Origin: UBA9732 sp963649615
GTDB taxonomy: Bacteria > Spirochaetota > Spirochaetia > Sphaerochaetales > Sphaerochaetaceae
Direction of reading: 5' to 3'
Assembly: GCA_963649615.1 (NCBI GenBank)
Contig: CAVJIN010000002.1
Location: 1 to 64,000, forward strand
DNA length: 64,000 bases
Shown: piece after piece, positions 25,653 to 33,663 of the stretch
Numbering within the stretch: position 1 is the first letter of the stretch
How the letters are laid out: each line of letters begins with the position of its first letter
Position numbers and translations under genes: made by a program
Notes under the pieces: generated by a model
Seen by the model: only the letters and a program-made list of their open reading frames with translations
Told to the model about the DNA's origin: nothing
Databases searched by the model: none

Positions 25653-25994
25653 ATGAACGAAAGAGGAAAACAGTGTGAGGAGATTGTATCAGAGTATTTA
25701 CAAAATCAAGGCTATGAAGTACTGAAACGAAATTATCGGTGTAGAGAAGGTGAGGTAGATATAATTGCCTGTAAAGATGAGATTCTGTGCTTTGTGGAGG
25801 TGAAGTCACTCAGCCATAAGTGGTTACCTCAAGATCTTTCATGTATGGTGGATGGTCAAAAGAGGAGGCGAATACAGTTGACTGCAATTGATTATTTGAA
25901 TAAGGTTTATGGTGATTGTAGGTGTGTTGTGATGCGCTTTGATGTTGCGTCTGTCACAGGTAGTGATGTTACCTACTATGAAGGAGTTTTCTAG
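25653..25994 (+). CDS. yraN: UPF0102 endonuclease-fold protein YraN
   Basis: A 113-residue protein with the restriction-endonuclease-like core: GEVDIIACKDEILCFVEVKS carries the D-(X)n-E-X-K motif, and the N-terminal helix has KQCEEIVSEYLQNQGYEVL. Family members are thought to bind or cut branched DNA; a defined role is not established. Its stop overlaps the next start by one base, and a stem-loop overlies its SD. Confidence 0.9.
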   Translation: MNERGKQCEEIVSEYLQNQGYEVLKRNYRCREGEVDIIACKDEILCFVEVKSLSHKWLPQDLSCMVDGQKRRRIQLTAIDYLNKVYGDCRCVVMRFDVASVTGSDVTYYEGVF

Positions 25995-26401
25995 TGGAAA
26001 ACAGAAAAAGAAGAAGACAGAGATCTAGGAAATCTGCAAATTTACAAAATCAAACAAATATACAGGATGTGCAGAGCCATGTTGTTTTTGAGGATTTAGA
26101 TGTACCTCAAGTAATTGAACCAAGGCCTGAATGTGATATTTGTGGTGAACCTATTGAGTCTTTTGCAGAGGCAATTAGTGAGCCTAATGGCGCATATAGT
26201 CATTTTGATTGTGTGATAGAAAAATTAAAAGCTCAAGAAAACGTGCAGGCACCTGATTCCATTTCATATATTGGTCATGGCGCTTTTGCTGTTGTCTCTA
26301 AGGATGCAGATGGTAAATACATTATAAAAACAAGAATCCAATATGAGTCAAACGAGGCTTTTACTAATATGAAAAAACAAGTTGAGGCAACTAAACAATG
26401 A
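25994..26401 (+). CDS. Hypothetical protein with a Cys/His metal-site motif
   Basis: A 135-residue protein I do not recognise. The N-terminus is very basic (RKRRRQRSRKS), suggesting nucleic-acid binding. A central CDICGEPIES with a later SHFDC gives a C-x2-C ... H-x2-C pattern fitting a small treble-clef or zinc-ribbon site. The C-terminal third (HGAFAVVSKDADGKYIIKTRI) looks like a beta-hairpin. GTG 25994 shares its first base with the yraN stop and follows AAGGAG; the 3' end overlaps coaD by four bases. It is therefore a genuine, co-translated operon member. Confidence 0.7.
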   Translation: MENRKRRRQRSRKSANLQNQTNIQDVQSHVVFEDLDVPQVIEPRPECDICGEPIESFAEAISEPNGAYSHFDCVIEKLKAQENVQAPDSISYIGHGAFAVVSKDADGKYIIKTRIQYESNEAFTNMKKQVEATKQ

Positions 26402-26895
26402 GACCTGATTTTGCCATGTTTCCTGGAACTTTTGATCCTCCAACACTTGGTCATATTGATATTGTTCAAAGATGTGCAACTCTTTACAAGAAGGTCTATG
26501 TTGTTATTGCAGATAACATTAACAAAAAAACCTTATTTACTGCTGCTGAACGAAAATCGTTCATGGATGAAATTTTTAAAACTTACAAAAATGTAGAGAC
26601 TCATATTTGGCCAGGCCTAGTTGTGGATTTTGCAAAGCAGCATGATATTGGTATTATGATTCGTGGAGTTCGCTCTCAGGTTGATTTTGGTTACGAGTTT
26701 GAGTTAGCTGAAACCAACAAGCAAATTTGTCCCGATATTGAAGTTCTATTTATGCCTACTAATCCTAATTATTTTCTCATAAGAAGCTCCACAATCAAAG
26801 AAATGGCTAGCTTTGGGGCCGATATTTCTGCTATGGTTCCTCGAGTAGTTATTGATGCATTAAAAGCTAAATTAAGGGCTCAACCAAAAATATAA
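26398..26895 (+). CDS. coaD: Phosphopantetheine adenylyltransferase
   Basis: A 165-residue nucleotidyltransferase for the penultimate step of CoA synthesis. The nucleotide-binding FPGTFDPPTLGHIDIV has the T/HxGH-type motif, and RSSTIKEMASFG near the C-terminus matches the ISSTxxKE signature. IRGVRSQVDFGYEFE binds substrate. The start ATG overlaps the preceding stop. Confidence 0.97.
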   Translation: MRPDFAMFPGTFDPPTLGHIDIVQRCATLYKKVYVVIADNINKKTLFTAAERKSFMDEIFKTYKNVETHIWPGLVVDFAKQHDIGIMIRGVRSQVDFGYEFELAETNKQICPDIEVLFMPTNPNYFLIRSSTIKEMASFGADISAMVPRVVIDALKAKLRAQPKI

Positions 26896-26901
26896 AAAGT
26901 G

Positions 26902-26930
26902 TTGACTTAAAAACTGTTTTTCTATATTCT
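26902..26930 (+). promoter_or_regulatory. Promoter of rpmF-acpP-rnc
   Basis: TTGACT (26902-26907), 17-base spacer, TATTCT (26925-26930). A leader of roughly 37 bases precedes rpmF with SD AGAGGT. Confidence 0.6.
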
Positions 26931-26974
26931 CACAATGTTGTAGAAAAAGAATATCATTAAAATAGAGGTAGAAT

Positions 26975-27160
26975 ATGGCGACACCAAAATATAAAACATC
27001 TAAAGCTAAAGCAGCTGCAAGAAAATCTGCAAACATGAAGCTTCAGGCTCCAACTCTTTCAAAGTGTACCAAATGTGGACAGCTTATTCTTCCACATCGT
27101 GTATGTCCACAGTGTGGATACTATAAGGGTGAGCAGATTATCAATCCAGATGAGGAGTAA
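26975..27160 (+). CDS. rpmF: 50S ribosomal protein L32
   Basis: A 61-residue L32. The four cysteines C31, C34, C44 and C47 (CTKC and CPQC) form the zinc-ribbon version of the protein. The basic N-terminus PKYKTSKAKAAARKSA contacts 23S rRNA. It is followed after three bases by acpP, a common rpmF-lipid-gene association. Confidence 0.97.
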   Translation: MATPKYKTSKAKAAARKSANMKLQAPTLSKCTKCGQLILPHRVCPQCGYYKGEQIINPDEE

Positions 27161-27163
27161 TAA

Positions 27164-27403
27164 ATGGACAAGAATGTAATTTTTGATAAAGTGAAGGCAA
27201 TTATTGCTGACAAGCTTGCTGTTGATGAGGACTCAATCACAATGGAATCTTCTTTTGTTAATGATCTTAAGGCTGACAGCATGGACATTTTGGACCTTGT
27301 TGGTGGCTTTGAAGAGGAATTTGATATTAGAGTTCCAGATGAGAAGGGTAGAACCTTTGAGACTGTTGGTGAGGCTGTTGATTATTTGGCTTCCATTCTC
27401 TAA
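27164..27403 (+). CDS. acpP: Acyl carrier protein
   Basis: A 79-residue ACP. The phosphopantetheine site is Ser39 in LKADSMDILDLV (Met replaces the usual Leu after Ser), followed by the acidic helix FEEEFDIRVPDE. It carries fatty acyl chains in type II synthesis. The arm donor comes from CoA, whose synthesis gene coaD is just upstream. rnc follows, as in many bacteria. Confidence 0.97.
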   Translation: MDKNVIFDKVKAIIADKLAVDEDSITMESSFVNDLKADSMDILDLVGGFEEEFDIRVPDEKGRTFETVGEAVDYLASIL

Positions 27404-27423
27404 TCTTTGATTTTGAGATTTAT

Positions 27424-28161
27424 ATGTCTTATAACAAATTAGATAAGGCTCCAGATATCCCCCTAGAGAGGATTGAGGAGCTTTTATTATTTGAAAAGAA
27501 CGTTGGAATTAAGTTTAACGATATCTCTATTTTAAACACAGCTTTTACCCATTCTTCTTATGCTAATGAGGTTAAAAATTATAAGATTTGTGACAATGAG
27601 AGACTTGAGTTTCTTGGTGACAGCGTTTTATCGGTAGTTGTTTCTAAATGGCTGTACGAGAATCTTGAAGGAGATGAGGGCGATTGCACTAGAATAAGAA
27701 GTGTTGTTGTCAGTGAAGATTCTCTTTCAATTGTTGCTAAGAAGCTTGAGCTAGATAAGTACTTGGTGATTGGTGTTGGTGAAGAACGTACCGGTGGTAG
27801 ATTTAAGAAGGCCATTCTTGCTGATTGCATGGAAGCAGTTTTTGCTGCAATTTATCTTGATCAAGGTTTAGAAGTTGTGAGACCATTTATTCTCAGTAAT
27901 TTAATGCCAATTATTGATGCAACAATAAATAATAAATTCAAGCAAGATTATAAAACAATGCTTCAAGAATATGCTCAAAAGCATTACAGAAAAGTACCTT
28001 CTTATGAACTTACAAATACAACTGGCCCTGAACATAATCAAACTTTCTTCTATACCGTTTCTGTTCATGGAAAGATTTATGGCCCAGCAGGTGGTCATAA
28101 TAAGAAGGATGCTGAGCAAAATGTTGCAAAGTTAGCTTTGGAGCAACTTGGCCTGATTTAA
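27424..28161 (+). CDS. rnc: Ribonuclease III
   Basis: A 245-residue dsRNA endonuclease. The signature NERLEFLGDSVLSVVVS is near residue 58, a second catalytic acidic cluster is ILADCMEAVFAAIYLD near 120, and a C-terminal dsRNA-binding domain spans about 172-245 (GPAGGHNKKDAEQNVAKLAL). It processes rRNA precursors and regulatory RNAs. The 3' end overlaps the convergent cca gene by 30 bases. Confidence 0.97.
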   Translation: MSYNKLDKAPDIPLERIEELLLFEKNVGIKFNDISILNTAFTHSSYANEVKNYKICDNERLEFLGDSVLSVVVSKWLYENLEGDEGDCTRIRSVVVSEDSLSIVAKKLELDKYLVIGVGEERTGGRFKKAILADCMEAVFAAIYLDQGLEVVRPFILSNLMPIIDATINNKFKQDYKTMLQEYAQKHYRKVPSYELTNTTGPEHNQTFFYTVSVHGKIYGPAGGHNKKDAEQNVAKLALEQLGLI

Positions 28162-29505
28162 AAGTATTTCTTTTTGATTAAGTGAAGGGTAATCAATTAC
28201 CATTTCTAGTAGTTTGTTTAGTATTTCACCCATTTCTTTAGATTTTGGGATGCCTATTTTGTTTAAATCTTCTCCTGTTACGGCTAATTCTGCTAGTGTC
28301 ATTGGATCGTTAATTAACTTGTCAATTCTGGGAAGAAGATTTTGGTATTCTTCTTCCCACCGTGTCCCAGTTGAAGCAATTTGATCTGACCACTGAAGTT
28401 GAAACACTTTAGACAGATTTTCTTTTCCAACTCTACGGATAAAGCGCTTAACGTCTCCGTCTGTCCAAATCTGAGAGTCTTTTGCCATGTGTTCTCTAAT
28501 TAAAAGAGCGACATCTGAAATTGTTTGGTTGGAACATTTTAGTCGTTTTAAAACTACTTCTGCCATCTCTGCTCCAACATTTTCATGGTTTGGAAATCTC
28601 ATTATTCCAAATTTGTTGTAGGTTTGGGTTGATGGTTTTCCAATATCGTGGAGTAGGGCGGCAAGACGTACTGTTAAATTGTATCCTTCTTTGGCTGCAA
28701 CATCTACACAAAGATAGATATGTTCTAAAACATTTGAGGTTTTAAATTTTGTTTGTTTTACTGCTTTACAGGCTGAAACTTCTGGAAGAATAAGAGCTAA
28801 TATTCCAGTTTTTTCTAATATTTTTAGTCCAATTGATGGTACAGAACTCATAAGAATCTTTGATAATTCATCGTAAATACGTTCTTTTGAGACGTTTGTA
28901 ATCAAAGAAGAAAGTGAACATGCTGCTTCTAATGTTCTAGGTTCTGGCTCAAAATGTAATTTTGAACAAAATCGGGCTAAACGCATGAGACGAAGAGCGT
29001 CTTCCTTGAAGCGTTCATTTGGGTTTCCAATGGCGCAAACTAGGTGATTTTTGAGGTCTTCAAATCCGTTAAAGTCATCTGTGATTGTGCCGTCTTTGCA
29101 ATTTGCTGCAAATGCATTGATGGTGAAATCCCGCCTGGAGAGGTCTTCATGGAGGTTTGTGATGTAGGTAACGTTGTCAGGATGACGACCGTCTGTATAG
29201 TTGGATTCGCTACGGAAGGTGGTGACTTCATAGCTTTCGCCTTTAAAAAGTACTGTTACTGTGCCATGTTTAAGCCCTGTTGGAATGACTTTTTTGAAAA
29301 GAGCTATGACTTGTTGAGGTGTGGCATTGGTGCAGAAATCAAAGTCGCTATTATCAATTCCCATTAGATAATCACGAATGGCACCTCCTACTATATAGAG
29401 GTTAAACCCATTCTGTACAAAGAAATTTCCAAATTCTTGAACTTTCTTTGGTACTGGATATTTTATGCAATTGAAGTTAACATTGTTTGTGCTTTCTTGT
29501 GCCAT
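28132..29505 (-). CDS. cca: CCA tRNA nucleotidyltransferase with HD domain
   Basis: A 457-residue class II nucleotidyltransferase. The catalytic head has LYIVGGAIRDYLMG and SDFDFCT, the basic motif RRDFTINAFA, and the nucleotide-selection segment EDALRLMRLARF. A C-terminal HD domain has LAALLHDIGKP. It adds or repairs the CCA end, needed because the tRNA-Gly gene here lacks CCA. A TATATC box on the minus strand (29521-29516) would start transcription only a few bases from ATG 29505, and no SD is visible. Confidence 0.93.
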   Translation of the reverse strand: MAQESTNNVNFNCIKYPVPKKVQEFGNFFVQNGFNLYIVGGAIRDYLMGIDNSDFDFCTNATPQQVIALFKKVIPTGLKHGTVTVLFKGESYEVTTFRSESNYTDGRHPDNVTYITNLHEDLSRRDFTINAFAANCKDGTITDDFNGFEDLKNHLVCAIGNPNERFKEDALRLMRLARFCSKLHFEPEPRTLEAACSLSSLITNVSKERIYDELSKILMSSVPSIGLKILEKTGILALILPEVSACKAVKQTKFKTSNVLEHIYLCVDVAAKEGYNLTVRLAALLHDIGKPSTQTYNKFGIMRFPNHENVGAEMAEVVLKRLKCSNQTISDVALLIREHMAKDSQIWTDGDVKRFIRRVGKENLSKVFQLQWSDQIASTGTRWEEEYQNLLPRIDKLINDPMTLAELAVTGEDLNKIGIPKSKEMGEILNKLLEMVIDYPSLNQKEILLNQAKLLQS

Positions 29506-29546
29506 GTTTTTGATGATATATTAAAATTCAGATTTTTGGAATGTGT

Positions 29547-29567
29547 AGAGGTTTTGCAAAAACCTCT
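29547..29567. repeat. Copy A of the palindromic element
   Basis: Perfect nine-base arms AGAGGTTTT and AAAACCTCT around GCA, in the gap between divergent cca and ileS. Related copies are at 39-55 and 49077-49096. As RNA it would form a hairpin without a following T-run. Confidence 0.7.
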
Positions 29568-29591
29568 GTAGTATAAAAGTAAGAAAAGAGA

Positions 29592-29597
29592 TATAAT
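29592..29597 (+). promoter_or_regulatory. -10 box for ileS
   Basis: A consensus TATAAT about 25 bases before ATG 29622. No good -35 is present at normal spacing; the palindromic element at 29547-29567 lies just upstream, where an activator could bind. Confidence 0.45.
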
Positions 29598-29621
29598 TTC
29601 GCAAAATCTTAGGAGAAAAAA

Positions 29622-32600
29622 ATGTTTAATAGCGTTGACCCAAGACAGGATTTCCCAAAGATGGAAGAAAAGATCCTAGAATTTTGGAATAAAAATGAAA
29701 TTTTTAAGAAATCGGTAGAAAGTCGTCCTACTGATAATGAGTTCTCTTTTTATGATGGTCCTCCTTTTGCAACTGGCTTGCCACATTATGGACATCTTGT
29801 ACCAGGAACCATAAAAGATATTATTCCAAGATATAAGACTATGAAAGGTCAGCGTGTTGTCCGCAATTGGGGATGGGACTGTCATGGCCTTCCAGTTGAA
29901 AATCTCATGAAAAAAGAACTTGGAATTTCAAGTGCCAAAGAAATTGAGGCTTATGGTGTTGAAAATTACAACAACAAATGCCGTGAAAGTGTCATGAGAT
30001 TTACAAATGAGTGGAAACATACCATAAACAGGATGGGTCGTTGGGTTGATTTTGACCATGGTTACAAAACCATGGATAAATCCTTTATGGAAAGCATTTG
30101 GTGGGTCTTTAAGAGCCTTTATGATAAGGGTCTTATTTATAAAGGCTATAACATTCTCCCATACAGCCCAGGTCTTGGTTGTCCTCTATCAAACATGGAG
30201 GTTAATCTTGGTGGATATAAGGATGTAACAGATCCTGCAATCACTGTTAGATTTAAGATTAAGGGAATGGAAGATACATACTTCCTTGCATGGACAACTA
30301 CCCCTTGGACACTTCCTTCTAACCTTGCTCTAGCTCTTGGGCCAGACATTGACTATGTAAAGATTCTAGATAAAGAATCTGGAGATAAATACATTCTTGG
30401 CGAAGCCAGACTTAGCGCATATTACAAAGATGAAAATGCCTATGAAATTCTTGAGAAATACAAGGGTAGTGAACTTGCAGGAATGCGCTATGAGCCATTG
30501 TTTAACTATTTTGCCAATCTCTATGACAAGGGTGCCTTTGTCACTGTTCTTGGCGATTATGTTACAACAGTTGATGGTTGTGGTATTGTTCATACTGCAC
30601 CTGGTTTTGGTGAGGATGACTACAATGTTCTCAAAGGTACTGGTATTCCAGTTGTATGTCCAATTGATGATGAATGTAAGTTTACATCTGAAGTTTCTGA
30701 TTATCAGGGTATTTTTGTTAAGGATGCAGATAAAGCAATCATTGCTAGACTTAAGGAAGAAGGAAAACTTGTTAAGAGAGAAAACTATCTTCACAGTTAT
30801 CCTTTCTGCTGGAGAACTGGAAGTCCTCTAATTTATAGAGCAATGGAATGCTGGTATGTAAATGTTCCCAAATTTAGGGATAAAATGGTTGCTAACAACC
30901 AGAAGATTACTTGGATTCCTGAACATCTTAAAAATGGACGTTTTGGAAAATGGCTGGAAGGTGCAAGAGACTGGGCTATTTCTAGAAACAGATTCTGGGG
31001 AAATCCAATTCCTGTATGGAAATGTGATGGTTCAGACTATATTGAAGTTATTGGTTCTATTGCGGAACTAGAAGAAAAGTGTGGTCAAAAGGTTGATGAT
31101 CTTCATAAACACATTGTTGATAAACTAACTTGGCCAAGTCCAGATGGAAAGGGAACAATGAGAAGAGTTCCTGATGTCCTTGACTGCTGGTTTGAGAGTG
31201 GTAGCATGCCTTATGCTCAACTGCATTATCCGTTTGAAAATAAGGAAAGATTTAACAAGATTTTCCCTGCAGACTTTATTTGCGAAGGACTTGACCAGAC
31301 TAGAGGTTGGTTCTACACCCTCACAGTAATGGCAACGGCTCTTTTTGACGAGCCTGCATTTAAGCATTGTGTTGTTAATGGTATTATTCTTGCTGAAGAC
31401 GGTGAAAAGATGTCAAAAAGCAAGGGAAATTTCACTGATCCAATGCTACTTGTCAACCAGTATGGTGCTGACGCCCTTAGATTTGCACTTATGAATAGCG
31501 CTGCAGTTCATGCCGATGATCTAAAATTTTCTGACCAGATGGTCAAAGATGTACTAAAATCAATCATTCTTCCTCTTTGGAATGCATATTCCTTCTTTGT
31601 AACGTATGCCAACATAGATGGTTACACTCCAAGTGAAACAGCTTTTGAAGATCTTACTAACCCACTTGATAAATGGATGATTTCCACAGTTGAAGCACTC
31701 ACTAACAATATGGATGATGCCCTTGATAAGTACGATATTCAAAGAGCTTGTTCATATTTACTTGATTTTATGGACAGTCTTAATAACTGGTATATTAGAC
31801 GTAGCAGAAGAAGATTTTGGAAAAGTGAAAACGATGGCGACAAAAAGATGGCTTATGACACTCTTTACAAGACACTAATGACATTTGTCAAACTTGCCTG
31901 TCCAATTCTTCCGTTTATCTGTGAAGAGATTTATCAAAATCTAAAGACTTGCTCGGATCCTGAAAGCATTCATCTTTGTGATTATCCTAAATATGATGCC
32001 TCACATAGAGACCATGCCCTTGAAAAAATGATGAACCTCACAATTCAGGCTATCACAATGGGAAGATCTCTTAGAAGTGCTAATAATCTTAAGAACAGGC
32101 AGCCACTAAAAAAACTCTTCTTAGTTGATAGAAATGAAGAAGACAGAAAAATTCTTAAAGATATGGCTTCAATAATTGCAGAAGAACTTAATGTGAAGGC
32201 TGTTGAAATTAACGGCAACGAATCCTCTTTGGTAGATTACACTGCCAAAGCTAATTTTAAGGTTCTGGGTTCCAAACTTGGAAAAGCAATGAAGGAAGTT
32301 GCTTCTAAGATTCAAGATTTTAGAAGTGAGCATATTTCTTCACTTCTTGAAGGGTTTAAACATAACATTCAGTTTGGAGATGGACAAGAAGTTGAAATCA
32401 GTAAGGATGATTTGGTAATTCAAAGAAACGAAAAAGCTAACCTTAAGATTTTGAACGAAGGTGAACTTACTGTTGGTTTTGATACTGAAGTTTCAGAAGA
32501 CTTACTTAATGAAGGAATTGCCAGAGATGTGGTTCGTGCAATTCAAACTTTAAGAAAGGAAACCGGACTTGATGTAAGTGACCGTATTATCCTTACAATT

Positions 32601-32747
32601 GGTGGAGATGAAGTCATGGAAAAGGTGTATAACCAATTTAAATCTTTCATTGAAGCAGAAACACTTTGTTGTAATTCTTCATTTGATAAGAACTTGGATG
32701 CACCTATTACAGAGTCTGGTGCTCGTCTAAGGATTGTAAAAGCTTAA
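29622..32747 (+). CDS. ileS: Isoleucyl-tRNA synthetase (eukaryote-like type)
   Basis: A 1041-residue class I synthetase. The HIGH motif reads PHYGH within GPPFATGLPHYGHLVPG, and KMSKS is in EDGEKMSKSKGNFTDP. WGWDCHGLPVEN and the CP1 editing segment with TTTPWTLPSNLALA are present. The ATGLPHYGH form marks the eukaryote-like IleRS clade (IleRS2) instead of the bacterial ANGDIHIGH form. That clade is associated with mupirocin tolerance. SD TAGGAG precedes ATG 29622. Confidence 0.97.
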   Translation: MFNSVDPRQDFPKMEEKILEFWNKNEIFKKSVESRPTDNEFSFYDGPPFATGLPHYGHLVPGTIKDIIPRYKTMKGQRVVRNWGWDCHGLPVENLMKKELGISSAKEIEAYGVENYNNKCRESVMRFTNEWKHTINRMGRWVDFDHGYKTMDKSFMESIWWVFKSLYDKGLIYKGYNILPYSPGLGCPLSNMEVNLGGYKDVTDPAITVRFKIKGMEDTYFLAWTTTPWTLPSNLALALGPDIDYVKILDKESGDKYILGEARLSAYYKDENAYEILEKYKGSELAGMRYEPLFNYFANLYDKGAFVTVLGDYVTTVDGCGIVHTAPGFGEDDYNVLKGTGIPVVCPIDDECKFTSEVSDYQGIFVKDADKAIIARLKEEGKLVKRENYLHSYPFCWRTGSPLIYRAMECWYVNVPKFRDKMVANNQKITWIPEHLKNGRFGKWLEGARDWAISRNRFWGNPIPVWKCDGSDYIEVIGSIAELEEKCGQKVDDLHKHIVDKLTWPSPDGKGTMRRVPDVLDCWFESGSMPYAQLHYPFENKERFNKIFPADFICEGLDQTRGWFYTLTVMATALFDEPAFKHCVVNGIILAEDGEKMSKSKGNFTDPMLLVNQYGADALRFALMNSAAVHADDLKFSDQMVKDVLKSIILPLWNAYSFFVTYANIDGYTPSETAFEDLTNPLDKWMISTVEALTNNMDDALDKYDIQRACSYLLDFMDSLNNWYIRRSRRRFWKSENDGDKKMAYDTLYKTLMTFVKLACPILPFICEEIYQNLKTCSDPESIHLCDYPKYDASHRDHALEKMMNLTIQAITMGRSLRSANNLKNRQPLKKLFLVDRNEEDRKILKDMASIIAEELNVKAVEINGNESSLVDYTAKANFKVLGSKLGKAMKEVASKIQDFRSEHISSLLEGFKHNIQFGDGQEVEISKDDLVIQRNEKANLKILNEGELTVGFDTEVSEDLLNEGIARDVVRAIQTLRKETGLDVSDRIILTIGGDEVMEKVYNQFKSFIEAETLCCNSSFDKNLDAPITESGARLRIVKA

Positions 32748-32751
32748 GTTT

Positions 32752-33663
32752 ATGAAAACTGAAAAAATCCGTCCAATAGGTATTCTTTGTGTACTATTTA
32801 TCTGCATTATGATGTTTATGTCTTCATGTGCAACAAGGAGTCCACTAAAGGATAAAATGTTCCTACAAACCTATGGGATGGATGGTCAGTTTGTAATTAC
32901 AGTTGATGCTTCAAAACTTGATTTGAGCGAGTATGTTGATACTGCAGATAGTTCTGTTAGTTATATTACAAATAGAATGAGCAGACTTTCCATTGTTTTA
33001 TTTGATAAAACAGAACAGTATTTAGAATATCCAGCAGACTTATCTACTTATGACTATGATGGAGCAATTGAAGGTAATTATTCCAAGACATTAATTAATA
33101 CAGCTTTGAAGGTTAGCGGATTATTTACACAGCAAAAAAGTGATTCTGGCTTGAAGTTCTTGATGGATGAAGAGAGTGGATTACAGGTTGCAATACCTAC
33201 AAATGGCATTATTTTGTTTTCTTCAAATGATGTAGAAGCAACCTACGAAAAAACCTTTAAGACCAGTGATAAACTAATTTCTGATCAACAGGCGCAAAAG
33301 CTTGCCACTTGTGAAATAGGTATTTTTGTTTCTAATCCCAAAACATTTATTAACTTAGGCTTAGATATTCCTAAAAGTTCATTGGAAAATATTGAGTATA
33401 TTCTTATAATGCTCGAAAATGAAACTTTGTCTGTTGATTTTAAGCTTAAGAGTGAGGCACTAGCAAAAAGTTTTTCAATTATTGTAAAAGGCTCTTATGT
33501 TGGACAACTAAGAAGAGCGGGTGCAGCAATTGATTTTGAACAGCTAAGAGAACAGTTTGTTCAGGAATTTGATATGGTTAGCGTTAACAATCTAGGTTTG
33601 ACAGAAGAACAAAAAGAGATTATCAAATCTGTTGTAACACAGCTGTTAGGGGGTATAATATGA
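32752..33663 (+). CDS. Putative lipoprotein
   Basis: A 303-residue protein of unknown function. Signal sequence about 9-25 ends in a spirochaete-type lipobox FMSSC, with Cys26 as the lipidation site. The mature part has no domain I recognise; it alternates short beta-like stretches (GQFVITVDASKLDLSEY, SIVLFDKTE, GIILFSSND). It lies four bases after ileS and overlaps trpS by four bases (ATGA), so it is translated with the two synthetases, which is an odd context for a lipoprotein. Confidence 0.75.
   Translation: MKTEKIRPIGILCVLFICIMMFMSSCATRSPLKDKMFLQTYGMDGQFVITVDASKLDLSEYVDTADSSVSYITNRMSRLSIVLFDKTEQYLEYPADLSTYDYDGAIEGNYSKTLINTALKVSGLFTQQKSDSGLKFLMDEESGLQVAIPTNGIILFSSNDVEATYEKTFKTSDKLISDQQAQKLATCEIGIFVSNPKTFINLGLDIPKSSLENIEYILIMLENETLSVDFKLKSEALAKSFSIIVKGSYVGQLRRAGAAIDFEQLREQFVQEFDMVSVNNLGLTEEQKEIIKSVVTQLLGGII

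Noticed and set aside
29521..29621. T-box riboswitch or other leader control before ileS
   Set aside because: Only about 25 bases lie between the -10 box and the ATG; no T-box or specifier loop is possible.
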